From contig CM067546.1 of the NCBI GenBank assembly GCA_034509755.1, positions 15,278,970 to 15,342,969 on the forward strand: DNA of 64,000 bases, in the 5' to 3' direction. The stretch comes from Anisodus tanguticus. Its lineage: Eukaryota > Streptophyta > Magnoliopsida > Solanales > Solanaceae. The notes under the pieces are model-generated. The model was not told the DNA's origin, ran no database searches, and saw only the letters and a program-made list of their open reading frames with translations. Shown one piece after another: positions 1 through 11,480 of the stretch (the stretch's first letter is position 1; the number at the start of each line of letters is the position of its first letter). A program made the translations under genes and the position numbers.

Positions 1-1587
1 AGATACAATCGTAGTAGTATATACCCTATCCATATAAGGCATCTTCCGAGCTAGAGGCCCACCTTCTCTTGAGGTAGGCCAAGGGTTAATCATCGAAGCC
101 TGGGCAATAACGATTAAGGAATTTGAGCGTTGATGTAGCTAAGAGCCACCTTCATAGTCAATTCATTAGGGTTGTCACCTTCTACCCGGAAAAGTATCCA
201 CACTTTTCTTTATTTGTTAAGCCTCACTGCTATGGGACTTCCTAAAGATGCAATCGCAGTTTATCAACCACTCACAAGACCACCGAGATCTTCGACTTAG
301 CTCCCAAAGGTGCAAATCGCACGAAGCCGGAAAACGACTGTAGCGCAACGACTAGGACTCGTGTTGGAGGAGTTTTGAGCGTGAGCTAATACTCATGCGG
401 CGATAAGTTATCGAAATAGAACATATGTGATATCTCGTCCCTCTTGAACTTCTTATAAGGGAGACGTAAAATATGGAATCATGCCGAAAAGAAAGAAGAG
501 TAGTTGTTACATACCATTATGCCGGCCCTTTAATGATGACAACGAAGTCGACCTCCTTTACGACTTTGTCTACAACAAGAGAGGCAACACTAGTATTAAC
601 AACAAGAAATATAACAACTAGCCGACTAGCAACACGTTTCTCTCTACAAATAGTTCTTTGGTTTATCCAAGCCTAAATCCCTTCTAATCCTCATAACACC
701 ATCAGTGACACATGAACACACATACATTAACCTATCCACCATCTTCATACCACAAGAACAACCCCAATATGTTAAATAACATGACCAACAACTTCAACTA
801 TATGCTTCCATCATCCACTTACAACTGGTAGTAACTAAGTAAACCCACAACATCAAACTAACTCTTATACATAGCAAAGAGGAAAGATCTTACCTTATGT
901 ATCAAATTTACACCTTATCTTCACCTTACTTCAAGAAGCCTTAATTCAATAACTAACAAAAGAACCCGAGCTAGCCTTTCATTACGAACTATCCAAAGAA
1001 ATATTCACCCCGGAATCTTGTGGATCTCTTCTAGGATGATGAAGGAACATGTAAATGGAGTATGGGATCTTAGGTGGTCTGTTTGGGTGAGAACAATGAC
1101 TTAAAATGAGCTGCCACCTATTTATATCAACATAGCACCGCCTCACCGCCCCACTTTCACGGTGGGATTGATAGACCGTTAATAAGTTTCATGGTTCATC
1201 CTTCTGCCATAACTGGGGTCTGCTTTGCAGCGACTTCTTAAAACGTATAAAAACTTCTTGTACAGAGCTCCGATTGGTGAACGGTTTAATCGTTGGAAAT
1301 TAGACTCAATGAACCTAAATTTAGATAGGTAATAAACCCCATAAGTCTTTATATATTAAAAGACTAGCTCGGGAGAAACTGACCCATTTATTGAAGAACA
1401 TAAGAACGTAACTTGCGATGACCTTTGTCAATTTTTTATTCACAACTTACTTGACTTCAAAACCTAATGTACGATTATTATACACTCGTTATAAGTCGTT
1501 ACTATCGTTATACAAGTCCATAAACTCATTGAATCCACCCTAATGCATTACGACGTAATCTAATGCGAAAACTCGGGGCGTTTCAAG
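1..1587 (-). mobile_element. Ty3-gypsy LTR fragment
   Basis: Read on the minus strand this stretch begins TGAAACGCCCCGAGTTTTC, the kind of LTR start common in Tekay/Del-type Ty3-gypsy elements of Solanaceae. It then runs without coding potential to the window edge. A TATA-like stretch (rc TTGATATAAATAGG) lies near 1123-1136. The right boundary at about 1587 is set by the terminal motif. The left boundary lies outside the window or is not recognisable. Whether this is a solo LTR or part of a complete element cannot be decided here. No open frame inside it matches a known domain. Confidence 0.5.
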
Positions 1588-1720
1588 ATGTGTCAAATTT
1601 CAAGAAGGAAGCCACAATCAAAGGAACTTTCCAAAACAAGACCTGAAGACCTCAAAAAGAAGTAGTAATCATATAGAAGAACTTTATATAAGAAGATGTG
1701 AACCCAAACGGAAATTAGGC

Positions 1721-2695
1721 CTCATTTGTTTTTATTCAAATTATTACGTCCGAGTCTGAATGCACATATAAATGATTAAGATGTTGTCTCTATACCTGAA
1801 CACTGAATGATTAAGATTATTTATTTTTCAATATCTGAATCTGAATAATGTATTTATGTTAAACATAATAAATTAATAATGTAAATTAAAAAGTAACTAT
1901 TAAAAAAGTATAAATTTTATAAAATAAAATCACTATTTGATAAAAAAGAATCATTTATGTTCGCTGATGATGGTGGAGATGCTTTGTAGTGGTGGTGGTG
2001 GTGATGATTTGTGCTAGAGGCTAGTAATGGTAGTGGTGATAGTTGTGATGGTGGAGGTGGTTGGTGTTGTAGTGATTGGCGCAATGGTGAGGGCTGGTAG
2101 TGATAGTTGTGATAGTGGAGTTGGTTGATGTTAGTAATTGGCAATGTTGATGGTGATGGCTGAAGAGTGTGTTGTGATCGACGATGGTGTTGGTGGTAGT
2201 TGGTGGCGGTGCTAGTTATGGTAGTGAAGGTGGTCATAGTAAGGATTGTCTGCATAGTGGTAGTGGATGATAATGGTAGAAGTAGTGGTAGTCGTTGATC
2301 GTGACGACGACGACGATAGTAGCGGTGGCGGCTATAAATATAATTATTATGATAGAAGTGGTAGGTGTGATAATGACTTAAAGTAGTAGTTGGCAGCGGT
2401 GGTGATTGATAGTGATGGTTGATGATGGTTGATGATGGTGGCTGGTGGGTGGTAATAGTGACGATGGTTGTGATGACAGAGTTAGTGGTGGTGGCTGGTG
2501 GTTGTGGAAAAAGTGGTGGTAAAAATTGTTTGTATAAAAGTACATCTGAATGATATAAGACTTTATTCAATATCTTAATGACTAAGACCTATTTAGACTC
2601 AATAAATATTTAAATCTTAATGTAAACAAATGTACGTAAGGACCTAAGGTCTGAACCATTCACATTCAAACCTCCATTAAGTACAAACAAATGAG
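1721..2695. mobile_element. Non-autonomous hAT-like element with short inverted ends
   Basis: The left end reads CTCATTTGTTTTTATTC from 1721 and the right end is its imperfect inverse, ACAAACAAATGAG, ending at 2695. Just inside both ends lie AT-rich sequences with CTGAATG / TTAATGACTAAGAC-type motifs, as in plant MITE-like hAT elements. The centre (about 1975-2520) is a degenerate GTG/ATG trinucleotide array. I did not find a clear target-site duplication, so the exact ends may be a few bases further out. There is no transposase. The long minus-strand open frame at 1917-2570 is a by-product of the triplet array and is not considered a gene. Confidence 0.5.
1975..2520. repeat. Degenerate GTG/ATG trinucleotide array
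   Basis: About 550 bases are built almost entirely from GGT/GTG/GAT/AGT triplets on the plus strand with few cytosines. On the minus strand this reads as a histidine-, threonine- and proline-rich open frame without domain features. It is internal to the non-autonomous element at 1721-2695, so it probably expanded within that element. Confidence 0.75.
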
Positions 2696-3337
2696 TCGTT
2701 ACACAACTTTCTTAACTCTTAAGCAGTTTTTCTAGCCTTTCTACTTCGTCTTGTTTAAACACTGTATTCTCAAGTGTACTAGTGTCATACAACTAAAAAG
2801 AAAATGAAGATACTAAGAGGGTGTGTTTGTACTCGATTGTAAAATCAAAATTGCAACTCGTTAGTGGTGTACGTTGAAAACCACACAACAACTGTAAACA
2901 ACCTCAAATTCAAGATCCAGGAGAACTAGACCAGGAACCGCATCTGTGGAAATTATTTTGTCTACTTTACATTCCGCTATATACTCATTGTTTCGTGGTT
3001 GTTCTTTTATAAATCATACAAACAATTTATCTGCAGATACTTAGTGGACTAAACACACCTTAGTCGACTAATAATTTATAAATTACACAATACACCCGTC
3101 CCTTGTGTTTCACAACCAATATATGTGTAAGGGATAACTAATAGGAGTAAAATATATTGACAATGTATAATACATCATCTTCTCATTCTTTGCATGATCA
3201 GAAGGGTGGTTGGGTTGGTTAACTATGAAAGAAATAAAATAATTAAATATTCCTGCTATTGGTTGAGGGTGTTGCAAGTGTCTTTTTTAACAGGGGTGGG
3301 ATGAGTGGAAGGCCGAGAGAGAAGGGAAATAGTAAGG
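2696..3337. other. Intergenic, no gene seen
   Basis: AT-rich sequence between two DNA transposons. I see no gene, terminal repeat or long open frame that can be supported. Confidence 0.6.
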
Positions 3338-3773
3338 GTAAAAAGTAGGCCTGGCCAGTGGGCCGGGCTCGGGTCTGGCGGGCCGGGTCTGGCGGGGTCG
3401 GGGTCGGGGCGGGACGGGCGAAGGGGGCGGGGTCGGGTCGGGTCGGCGGGTCGGGTTTGGCGGGACTTGCTCCAGTCCCGTCCCGATCCCGATCCCTTCG
3501 GAATCGGGGCGGGGCGGGGTCGGGTCGGGGTAGGGATCGGGGCGGGTTTTCTTTTCTTTTTTTCTTTTTTAATAACATATGTATAAAAAAACTCAATAAA
3601 CAAGACAAGATAGTGTAATAAAAACATCTCAATGGTTGTTTTTGTACCTCTTATATTATTTAATAGACATGATTTTTTTGTAATACAAATACAATTGTCT
3701 AAAATCTAAATTGCAATTTTGTGGTGTTGTCCAAAAGTTGCAAATTACATAATAAAATTGTAATTAAAAAAAT

Positions 3774-6205
3774 TACATTCTCAAAAATACATGTTCTAAT
3801 TGCTTGATAATTTCCTGTGGTTCTTCGGTTGGAATTGGTATTTGTTGGTCAAATTGATCCATGTCGCTTCCACTACCTTCGGATAAGATTTCGTTGTAGT
3901 TTTCGTCTTCTTCTTCGTTGATCTCCGGTTGACCGCACCTTCTCCGCTCCGCTCGTATCTAATCTCTGAATAATACTGCAATTTCCAAGTCGTCTCCGGC
4001 TAATGAGTGTCTGTGGTCTCCTATTTGATATCTGCGCGGCGAGAAAAGCGCTTTCGACGCGATTGATGACGCTTAAATGTTCAAAACATCTCGGGCCATC
4101 TTTGAAAGTGTCGGAAAGGTCTTCTCATTCCCCCTCCAGTATTTCAGCAAGTCGTCATGTCCATCTTCATTGATAACTTCTTGGTACGGTACAGAACCCT
4201 ACAAAACAAAAATATCCAACTCGCTAATTTGGTTAGTAGTAGAGGTACGGCCGCACATTCTATTTCTGAGGCTTTCAATACTAGCCGCAGAAACAACATG
4301 TCTTTTATGAGGTTGTGTTGAAGATGAAGAAGATGGTATGGAAGCCGGTAAGTTACTAGCATTTTCTTGTTGATAAAACCTATATATTTTTTTGCATTGG
4401 TCTTCTACGCTAGACAACACTTCTTCTTTAGTTTGTTCAATAGGTGGTGGGTGATTTAGATTTTTGGGACTTGGAGGTGGTAGTACTTCTATAAAATCGT
4501 AAATAGTTTCAATTAGTGATTTAGTACCATCTATTTTAATAGTCTGATTTAATACAGCACCAATAATATAAATAGTGGGAATAGGAATAAAATATTTTTA
4601 TTTTGATAAACATTTTTTTAATTGCTGCCGTATAAGCTGGTTTTTCCATATATTCACTAAGTAATAAAAATATTAGAGTTATATAAAACAACATAGTTGA
4701 AATAGTAGGATAATATATACCGAAAAATTCTTTTGTTGCTTGAAAAAATTTCTCTAAAAATACAATAAGTTCAGAAATTTTTACCCAATCACTATCTACA
4801 ACAATATCAGCTGGATTTTGATTATGAGAGTTAAAAAATAACGTTATAGGTTTTCTATAGTCATAAGCAACAAGTAGTTGCTCGTATAAAGAATTTCACC
4901 TAGTGGATACTTCTTCTAGAATTTTTCTATAAGGTAGTCCACAATCGTGACAAATTTTTTTGTATTCTTTTCTTCGTTGTACTCTATTACTTTTAAAAAT
5001 AAAGTTTATAGCAAATTGTATTTTACTAAGAATATCTTGAAAAAGTTATAGACCGTCCTTTACAATTAAGTTATATATATGGCACGCGCATTTTATATGA
5101 AAATGATCTGAAAAAGATGGAATTAAACTATTTTTTAAAATTGTAATAGCGTAATTGTTAGAAGATGCGTTATCTAATGTAATCGTCATAATTTTATCGG
5201 TTATTCCATAATAATGGCACACTTGATAAATATTATCTACAATAAAAGTACCAGTGTGCCTATCATCTATATATCTATACGCTAAGATACGTTTTTGCAT
5301 AGACCATTTATAATCTATCCAATGACAAGTTACCGTTAAATAATCATGGTCGTTAGTACTACGACCTATATCAGACGTGATAGATACTTTGCCATTAAAA
5401 TGATATAATGAATAACGTAAATATTGTTGATATTCATGTGCGAATTTAAATACATCTCTCTTAACAGTTGATCTAGGAAAACCGTTAAAAGCAGGATTAT
5501 ATAATCTCTAATGTAATGAATAAAACCGGGAGATGAAGGAAATGAAAAAGGCAAACCCTTCACAGCAACTAATTTTGATATTGCTTCCCTATCTCTATGT
5601 TTATTGTATTTAGGGCCTACAATTCCCCACGTCATAGGGTTAATTTGACCCTGTACTTGTTCCGGGACAATATCAGTATGTGAACCTTGTCCCGATGGAG
5701 CAGGCGTTTGCGCACCCGGTTTTGAAGCCTGGTATTGGGTATACCTAGCTGGATGAGCACTTACTACGTGTCTAATTAAACCCCCCGTCCCGCCGTGACC
5801 TTTTCCAGTTTTAAATTTTAAAACATTTTTACAAATTTTACATATAGCTACTTGATTCTCTACGTTCCAATAAAAAAATGTCCATGCATCTGATTTTAAT
5901 GGTCGTTTTTCTGGACTTCATCTCATACTAGGGGGAATAGGAGGCATTTCAGTTGAAGGTGCACTAGTGGGTGTGTTGTCATCAACATTAGTGGGTGTAT
6001 CATCTAGATCATCGTCTAAATTAAAGTCTTCTTGAGTTCCAGAAAATAGCTCCTCGTCTAAATCTAATGGTATTGTAGGAAAATGTTGAGTATCAACAAA
6101 ATCATCTTGTGTAGGAATAAGATGACTAGAAGAAGTATCCTTGCCCTGGTTGCCCCTACTAGAAGAAGCACCCTTACCCTTAAACATACCTCTTAATCCT
6201 TTCAT
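3774..6205 (-). pseudogene. hAT (Ac-type, BED zinc finger) transposase, broken
   Basis: The transposase would cut and paste the surrounding element. The reading starts at the ATG ending at 6205 with a Ser/Asp-rich leader and meets a TGA at 5918-5920. It continues directly into a BED zinc finger (CKIC at about 5840, then a histidine pair in RHVVSAH). Further on are the catalytic-core motif TITLDNASSNN (about 5155-5190), FHIKCACHIYNLIVKDGL followed by a stop near 5048, and TRWNSLYEQLLVAYDYRKP (about 4850-4900). The C-terminal dimerisation part follows: LLKYWRGNEKTFPTLSKMA near 4100-4160 and, after a stop, ASSIASKALFS with HSLAGDDLEIAVLFRD. At least four in-frame stops and one or more frameshifts (near 5500) inactivate it. 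Family membership is certain from the motif order; the element probably depended on another copy for movement. Confidence 0.9.
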
Positions 6206-6574
6206 TTTAATTATGATAATAAATAATTAAAGACAGTAAAATTAAGTGCGCTAAATAAAATAAACAGACAATAATAATTTAATGAAGGAATGAATGTACC
6301 AAACGCCGATGTAACGTCGACGTGTAATCGAGAGGTTGAAAATTGAAACTTTGCTCGATGGAAGATCCTCAACCTAGTTGCCAACTTCACTCCCAATTCC
6401 CAAATGAATAAATAAAATTGAATATTTAGTAAACAATGTAGAGAGATATATTGAGAGATTAGAGAGATTGTAGGAAGATTTGTGAGAAAGATGAAGAGAA
6501 AATGAGTTATTTATAGTTGGAAATTCGGGTTAAAGTGTAAATATAATAACTTATGGGTTAAAAATAAATATTAA

Positions 6575-6611
6575 GGGGTAGGGGGGTTGGGGGAGGGGGT
6601 GGGGGTGGGGG
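6575..6611 (+). other. Potential G-quadruplex run
   Basis: Six tracts of four to six guanines are separated by one or two bases (GGGG-TA-GGGGGG-TT-GGGGG-A-GGGGG-T-GGGGG-T-GGGGG). This easily satisfies the usual G-quadruplex pattern. It lies upstream of the transposase start, inside the right subterminal region of the hAT element. Confidence 0.8.
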
Positions 6612-6620
6612 AAAAAAATG

Positions 6621-6717
6621 GTCGTTGCCCAGCGACCAAAATCTAAAATGGCCGTTGCCCAACGACCAAAATCTAAAATGGTCGTTGCCCAACGACCAAA
6701 ATCTAAAATGGTCGTTG
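6621..6717. repeat. 30-bp tandem repeat with internal palindrome
   Basis: Three complete 30-bp units (6621-6650, 6651-6680, 6681-6710) and a partial fourth. Each has GTCGTTG and CAACGAC as inverted 7-bp arms around CC, followed by CAAAATCTAAAATG. The first unit has one change in its right arm and the second has one in its left arm. Subterminal repeats in hAT elements are commonly transposase-binding sites, and these are candidates; binding is inference. Confidence 0.85.
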
Positions 6718-6924
6718 GTGCAACGGTTATATTTGCAAAGGGGGACTTTCGGGCGGGATCGGGGGTGGGCTCGGGGCGGAGTCGGGTTTGGCGGGCCTGG
6801 GGCGGGCTCGGGACGGGCGGGACGAGACATTGTCCCGTCCTGAGTTCGAGTCCCGCTACCGTTTTTTTTTTACTCTGGGTCGAGGTCGGGCCGTCCCGGC
6901 CCACTGGCCAGCCTTAGTAAAAAG

Positions 6925-7725
6925 TACTCAATCCGCACCCGTTGTTTGGGTTAAATTAGTAGATATATGACATGTGTTTATACATAGTCCTTTAGCATTT
7001 AATCGTGATTAGTTAATGTATATTTTTACCTTATTAAATTATTTAACTATAATAAATTTAAATAATTTGGTGTAAATATTCTATACGAGTAAGTATTTAC
7101 TAATAATAAGTACTATTTCTATCTTAATTTATATGATGTAGTTTGACAGGGTATGAAGTTTAATAAATAAATGAAGATTTTTGAATTTTGTGCTCTAAAA
7201 CAAGGATAATTATATCGTTATAAATCATCTCGTTAAGCGTAAAATGTAAAGTTTAAATTAAAATTTAATTATTATCAAATAAAAAATATTTCATTCTTTT
7301 TTAATCTAACAAAAAAAGGTAAATGTATCATTATGATAGTTTCTTCCTAGCTTAGCTTTCTTGTTTTTAGTTTGCAGAGAAGGGTAGTGTCATGAGTAGA
7401 CCATAGCATCTATTGGAATTTGATTTGGCTGGATTTAAGAGGCTTATCATTTTTATTCCTTTTCCACGTACTGTACATCTTTTTGACATTAATGGATGGA
7501 AATTCTGATGGACCCTATTACTCATTGCATCCAAGAACCATGGTTTATCACTTGCTTCGACACACAGCTATATACACCCCATTCACATATATATGGCAAT
7601 TTTACAACTTTATATTATTATATCAATCAACAATATTATTCTTCAAAGGAGAAAGAAAATAAGCATTTCTTGGAAAGGAGAAAAACTAGAAGTCTATCAA
7701 GTAGATGGTACGTCTTCAATCCTAC
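6925..7725. other. Intergenic with an old Stowaway-like MITE
   Basis: About 7110-7310 resembles a common Solanaceae Stowaway-like MITE: a degraded left end (CTATTTCTATCTTAATTTAT), then TGATGTAGTTTGAC, GAAGTTTAATAAATAAATG, CTATAAATCATCTC-like and TTTCATTC-type motifs. Its right end is lost. The rest (6925-7109 and 7311-7725) is AT-rich with short open frames that do not resemble any protein I know. Confidence 0.5.
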
Positions 7726-7733
7726 TCCATGAC

Positions 7734-8733
7734 TAGGGATGGCAATTGGGCGGGGTGCAGTACCCCTCCCCGCACCGTATCCGTCAAAAAAATTTTATAT
7801 TCGTCACCCGTGGCGGGTATAATTTTCAACATCCGTCACCCGCCAATACCCGTCTATACCCACCTACCATATTTTGTAATCAATTCATTTGTGATCAATT
7901 AGTGATCAACATGATCCCAAAAATTCAAATTTCAAAAATTATCCCCAAAATTTGAGTCAAGAATCAATACTGTCACTGTCTCATTTTCTTTGGAAGAGAG
8001 AGGAGAATTCCGGATTTTTTCACATCAGAATTCCCCATTTTTTTCACCTCTTCCCCCTTACACAACAAAAAATTAAGAAAACCCAAAAATTATCTACCCA
8101 AATAGCTATTTATTACAAATGTCAACGAAACTCATATATTATTTCAGCTATATAATCTAAAGTTTTTCAACTTTTTCAATTGAACTCCACAAACCCAATA
8201 GGTAAAACTTAACAAATGCACAAAAATTGACCTCACCAAAATAACCCCAAAGCACAAAGCAAAGACATCAATATTTCCCGATCAGCATCTCCTTTAAAGA
8301 AAAAGGCAGAGACGTCGAGGTGGTTCGTGAAAAAAGTTTGTGATTTTCCTTTAAAGAAAAAGGCAGAGACGTCGAGAATGAGGTGAGGGAGGAGAGACGG
8401 CGTGAAGGGGAACGAGAGAGGGAGGCGTGAAGGACTGAAGAGGCGTAGGGTTTTGAGTTTTGTTGGAGAATGAGAGACTTGTCGTGACTTATGGGCTGAA
8501 GGCACGACTTATGGGCTGCTAATATTTTGGGCTTGGGACGGATATAAGGCGGGCGGATGCGGGGCGAGGGAGGCGGGTGTGACTACAAATCCACCACCTA
8601 TCCGCCTACCCGTGACGGGTACATTTTCAATTCTCATACCCGCCTACTACCCGTCAAAGTTATACCCATACCCGCTCCAACTGAGACGAGTGCGGTGTGG
8701 AATCCGCAAAATTATACCCACTTACCATCCCTA
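7734..8733. mobile_element. 1000-bp non-autonomous hAT element, perfect TSD
   Basis: The left end is TAGGGATGGCAATTGGGCGG and the right end read inversely is TAGGGATGGTAAGTGGGTAT. Both sides carry the identical octamer TCCATGAC (7726-7733 and 8734-8741). The ends are rich in short C/G motifs such as CCCGCC, CCCGTC and TACCCG in both orientations. No transposase domain is seen. Inside, the sequence TTTCCTTTAAAGAAAAAGGCAG with GACGTCGAG occurs twice (about 8288-8316 and 8347-8376), a local duplication. The open frames are not protein-like. Confidence 0.9.
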
Positions 8734-8741
8734 TCCATGAC

Positions 8742-9284
8742 AAACATTTGACGGCTTCCACCTACCAAATTAATGTTTAGTTTATTGGATCATGTCAGCA
8801 GTACTGTGGTTAAGTTAGGTTTTCCTTTTTCTCTTTTTCTTTTTTTTTTGTTACTGAATATTCAGAAAAGGATCTAGGCTTGATAGTATAAATTTTTTGT
8901 GCGTAGAAGTTAAACTCTTCAAGGAAGTGGAACCCAAAGTAACTTTTATGTTAGAGGTTTGTGTGTCTAAAATTTGATCATTAGGTCAATCAATTGTATT
9001 TATTTGAATGAAGTCACAAGCAACCTAATTAATTCAAATAGCATAAATCCTTTCCTAATATGAATAAACCAATACCGAGATACTTGAAATGCAAAATAAG
9101 TACAAGTAAATAATTAATAAAGTAACAAAGAGAGTTTCTAATGATTTTCGTGGATCAGATGATGAATATTGCTGAAAAATATTAATTCACAGTCGTTTTA
9201 CATAGAACAATCATAAAGTTATGAGTAATTAGGTGATAAAATACGATCGTACAATCGTGGGGAAGCTGGAGATTTTATAGGGTA
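8742..9284. other. Intergenic, no gene seen
   Basis: AT-rich sequence with a poly(T) stretch near 8820-8850. Nothing else is supported. Confidence 0.6.
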
Positions 9285-9896
9285 CACTACTAGAAAAAAG
9301 CCTAAAACAGAATGCAGTCGGTGAATTTTAGGAAAAATAACAAAAAATGGATTGCGGAACGGTGCTCGTCGTTCCAAAAAATCGACGGACTAGGCCAGCT
9401 TAAAACAACCAACTCTGTCTGTGTGCTAAATATAAAATTTATCAGCTTTCCTAACACACGACGAAAAAGGTGGAATTATTATTGCAGCACTGTGATAGCA
9501 TACTATTCTACCGTCAGACCATTGGGCCTTGTTGGTTTAAGACTTTCATTTACTTATTTATATTCTTCAAGTGTATTTTTTCGGTGAAAATAATTGACAG
9601 AACTTGGTCGACTTTTTAAGAAAAAAATAAATTACTCACCGTGTTTGTTGGTAATTCGGTTGATTTTTTAAGTAAGTTTGGCCGAAGATTTTACTTTGAA
9701 AATTAACTTTCAGTTATTTTAAATAATAAGTTCTGTGTTGGTCGTTTTTTTTGTTTTCCAGGTTTTGGCACTTCGATCAGCTTTTCTATTTCCTGAATTT
9801 TGGTCCAAAAATAATGTTATTATGTTTTTGCAAAAAAACTACCGATGTTTTGGTCGGTCCAAAAGTCAATCAGTTTTGGGCATGTTTTTAGTAGTG
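9285..9896. mobile_element. Small non-autonomous CACTA element
   Basis: The left end is CACTACTAGAAAAAAGCC and the right end read inversely is CACTACTAAAAACATGCCC, the typical terminus of plant CACTA (En/Spm) elements. The flanking triplets are GTA and ATA, so a 3-bp duplication would have one mismatch. The 612-bp interior has scattered GTCGAC/GGTCGG/CGACG-type motifs likely to be subterminal repeats, and no transposase. Confidence 0.82.
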
Positions 9897-11480
9897 ATAG
9901 CTAACAATAATTACTTTCTTGATCTACGTATGTGTCAACCGCTATTGCTAAGACCGTTGTTGTTAAGGGTATTAGATGGAAACCCTAGAATCTAGAAGTC
10001 TAGCTGTTATCTATGTTATCCTCTGTTCGGGCGCTCTAAGCCTTCCTTGATAGATCATTCCGGACTTATGTGGTCTGACGCTAACGAGGCATATTCGATT
10101 AATAACTAATCGCTGGGTGAATTGGCGTTGAGCAATTCAATAGGTTGATTGCAGTCCTCTCTACGTCTGCCACGTATTCGATAAAATAGTCTTTTGCTTC
10201 CGCCATATTTTCACTAACACTAACTTATATACACGTCATGGGGACTGCAAAAATCTTCATAAAAGTTCAATGTTACGCTAACTTTAGTTTCAAACTTGAA
10301 ACTAAAGTAAGGCGACAGCAGGAGAACAACTTGTTGGAAATTTGTCTTTGGCGGGAGTTGCGATCGACCAACTTTAACGGCTTAAACACTAGTGTTACAT
10401 ATGTTGGAGAATCCGGTTCTTCACACATGCATGATCTACTAAGTACGTAGATAACCGTAGGGCCAAGAATCGTCAAATTTCATTGAGAAATGAAAGAGAT
10501 ATTGGTCCACGAAGTGAGGTGTTTGAAGCATGAAAAGTGTGGTATTGTGTTCAATTCTCCCTCATCGGTCCCTGAAGTTTTCAGAAAATCAGAATTTCGA
10601 CGGTCAGAACAGAAACGCCAAACACTCAATTCAGCCATTTATTTTAGCTGAATTACTCCTCCTATAATGGCCAAATCCGTTGGTCTTTCACCATTTATTT
10701 TGGTGGCTTTACTACCTCCATAATGGCCATTATTTGGCCAATAATGGCTGTTATGGAGGCAGTTAAACAGCCCTCCCTCACCTATATAAACACTCCTTAC
10801 ACCATTGTTGAGGCACACAAAACATACACGAAAATACACAAGCAGAAAATCAGTTTTCTTCCTACAATTGTTCCATTGCTGTTTTATCTTGGGAGAAGAA
10901 TTGTCCAGGACGTATAAATGATACATACGGGTTAATATTGTCTTAAGGACAGAGTGCCACACTCGACTAAGCAAAAACAGTTTTTCTTGTTCATCTTTGT
11001 AATTTTCAGATTTCTAGTTGAATTGTAATTTCAATTCTTATATTAGCAGTTACTTGTAATTTCCGTTTCCTGCAACCTTTGTAATATCCCTACACAACTA
11101 TTGAACTTGAAAACTCAGAGAAGATAATTAGCCGGCCATTAACTCAAGGCATTTCACAAAAAGAACACTGTCAAACATTATGAGAAGTGTTGAAATATGA
11201 AAAGTATTCACAAAGTGAACGAAAACAGTCTTTTCAGGGAGTATTACGAACGCTGTGAGAAGGTTTCTGTTTACTACATATACGGATTAATTTGAATTTA
11301 TAGTGTAAAGATTTATTACACATTAATGTAGTTTGAACGAATTTAACCAATTACCTACATAATGTTTCACGTTATGTATGTTTAATATTAAGTACATTGA
11401 GCCTGTGAATTGTTTTATAATATCCTCACCTACATTAAGTTAATCGAAGAAGACAAAGTTATGCTGAGACAAAGTTATCC
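9897..11480. other. Intergenic, possibly old LTR sequence with a TATA box
   Basis: No gene is recognised. Around 10620-10930 the sequence looks like the promoter part of a retrotransposon LTR. CTATATAAACACTCC (TATA box near 10783-10792) is followed about 60 bases later by an A/C-rich leader-like stretch, and upstream lie repeats of ATAATGGCCA and TGGCCATTATTTGGCCAATAATGG (palindromic, about 10722-10748). Terminal repeats and primer site could not be located, so element identity is only a suggestion. Confidence 0.3.

Larger units (their letters stand above)
3346..6916 (-). mobile_element. Ac-like hAT transposon, degenerate, with perfect 8-bp TSD
   Basis: The left end begins TAGGCCTGGCCAGTGGGCC and the right end, read inversely, begins TAAGGCTGGCCAGTGGGCC. 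The element is flanked on both sides by the same eight bases, GTAAAAAG (3338-3345 and 6917-6924), the duplication length expected for hAT elements. About 200 bases at each end are extremely G+C-rich on the plus strand, in sharp contrast to the AT-rich surroundings. A transposase remnant occupies the minus strand from 6205 to 3774. The right subterminal part holds a run of G tracts and palindromic 30-bp repeats. The intact ends and TSD show that the whole element arrived as one unit. The transposase breaks imply it is no longer autonomous. Confidence 0.92.

Noticed and set aside
1917..2570. 217-codon minus-strand open frame rich in His, Thr and Pro
   Set aside because: It is produced by the triplet array inside a DNA transposon and shows no domain or codon preference of a gene.
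3243..3632. Overlapping open frames rich in Arg, Pro and Gly on both strands
   Set aside because: They come from the G+C-rich end of the hAT element; open on several frames at once, which indicates composition rather than coding.
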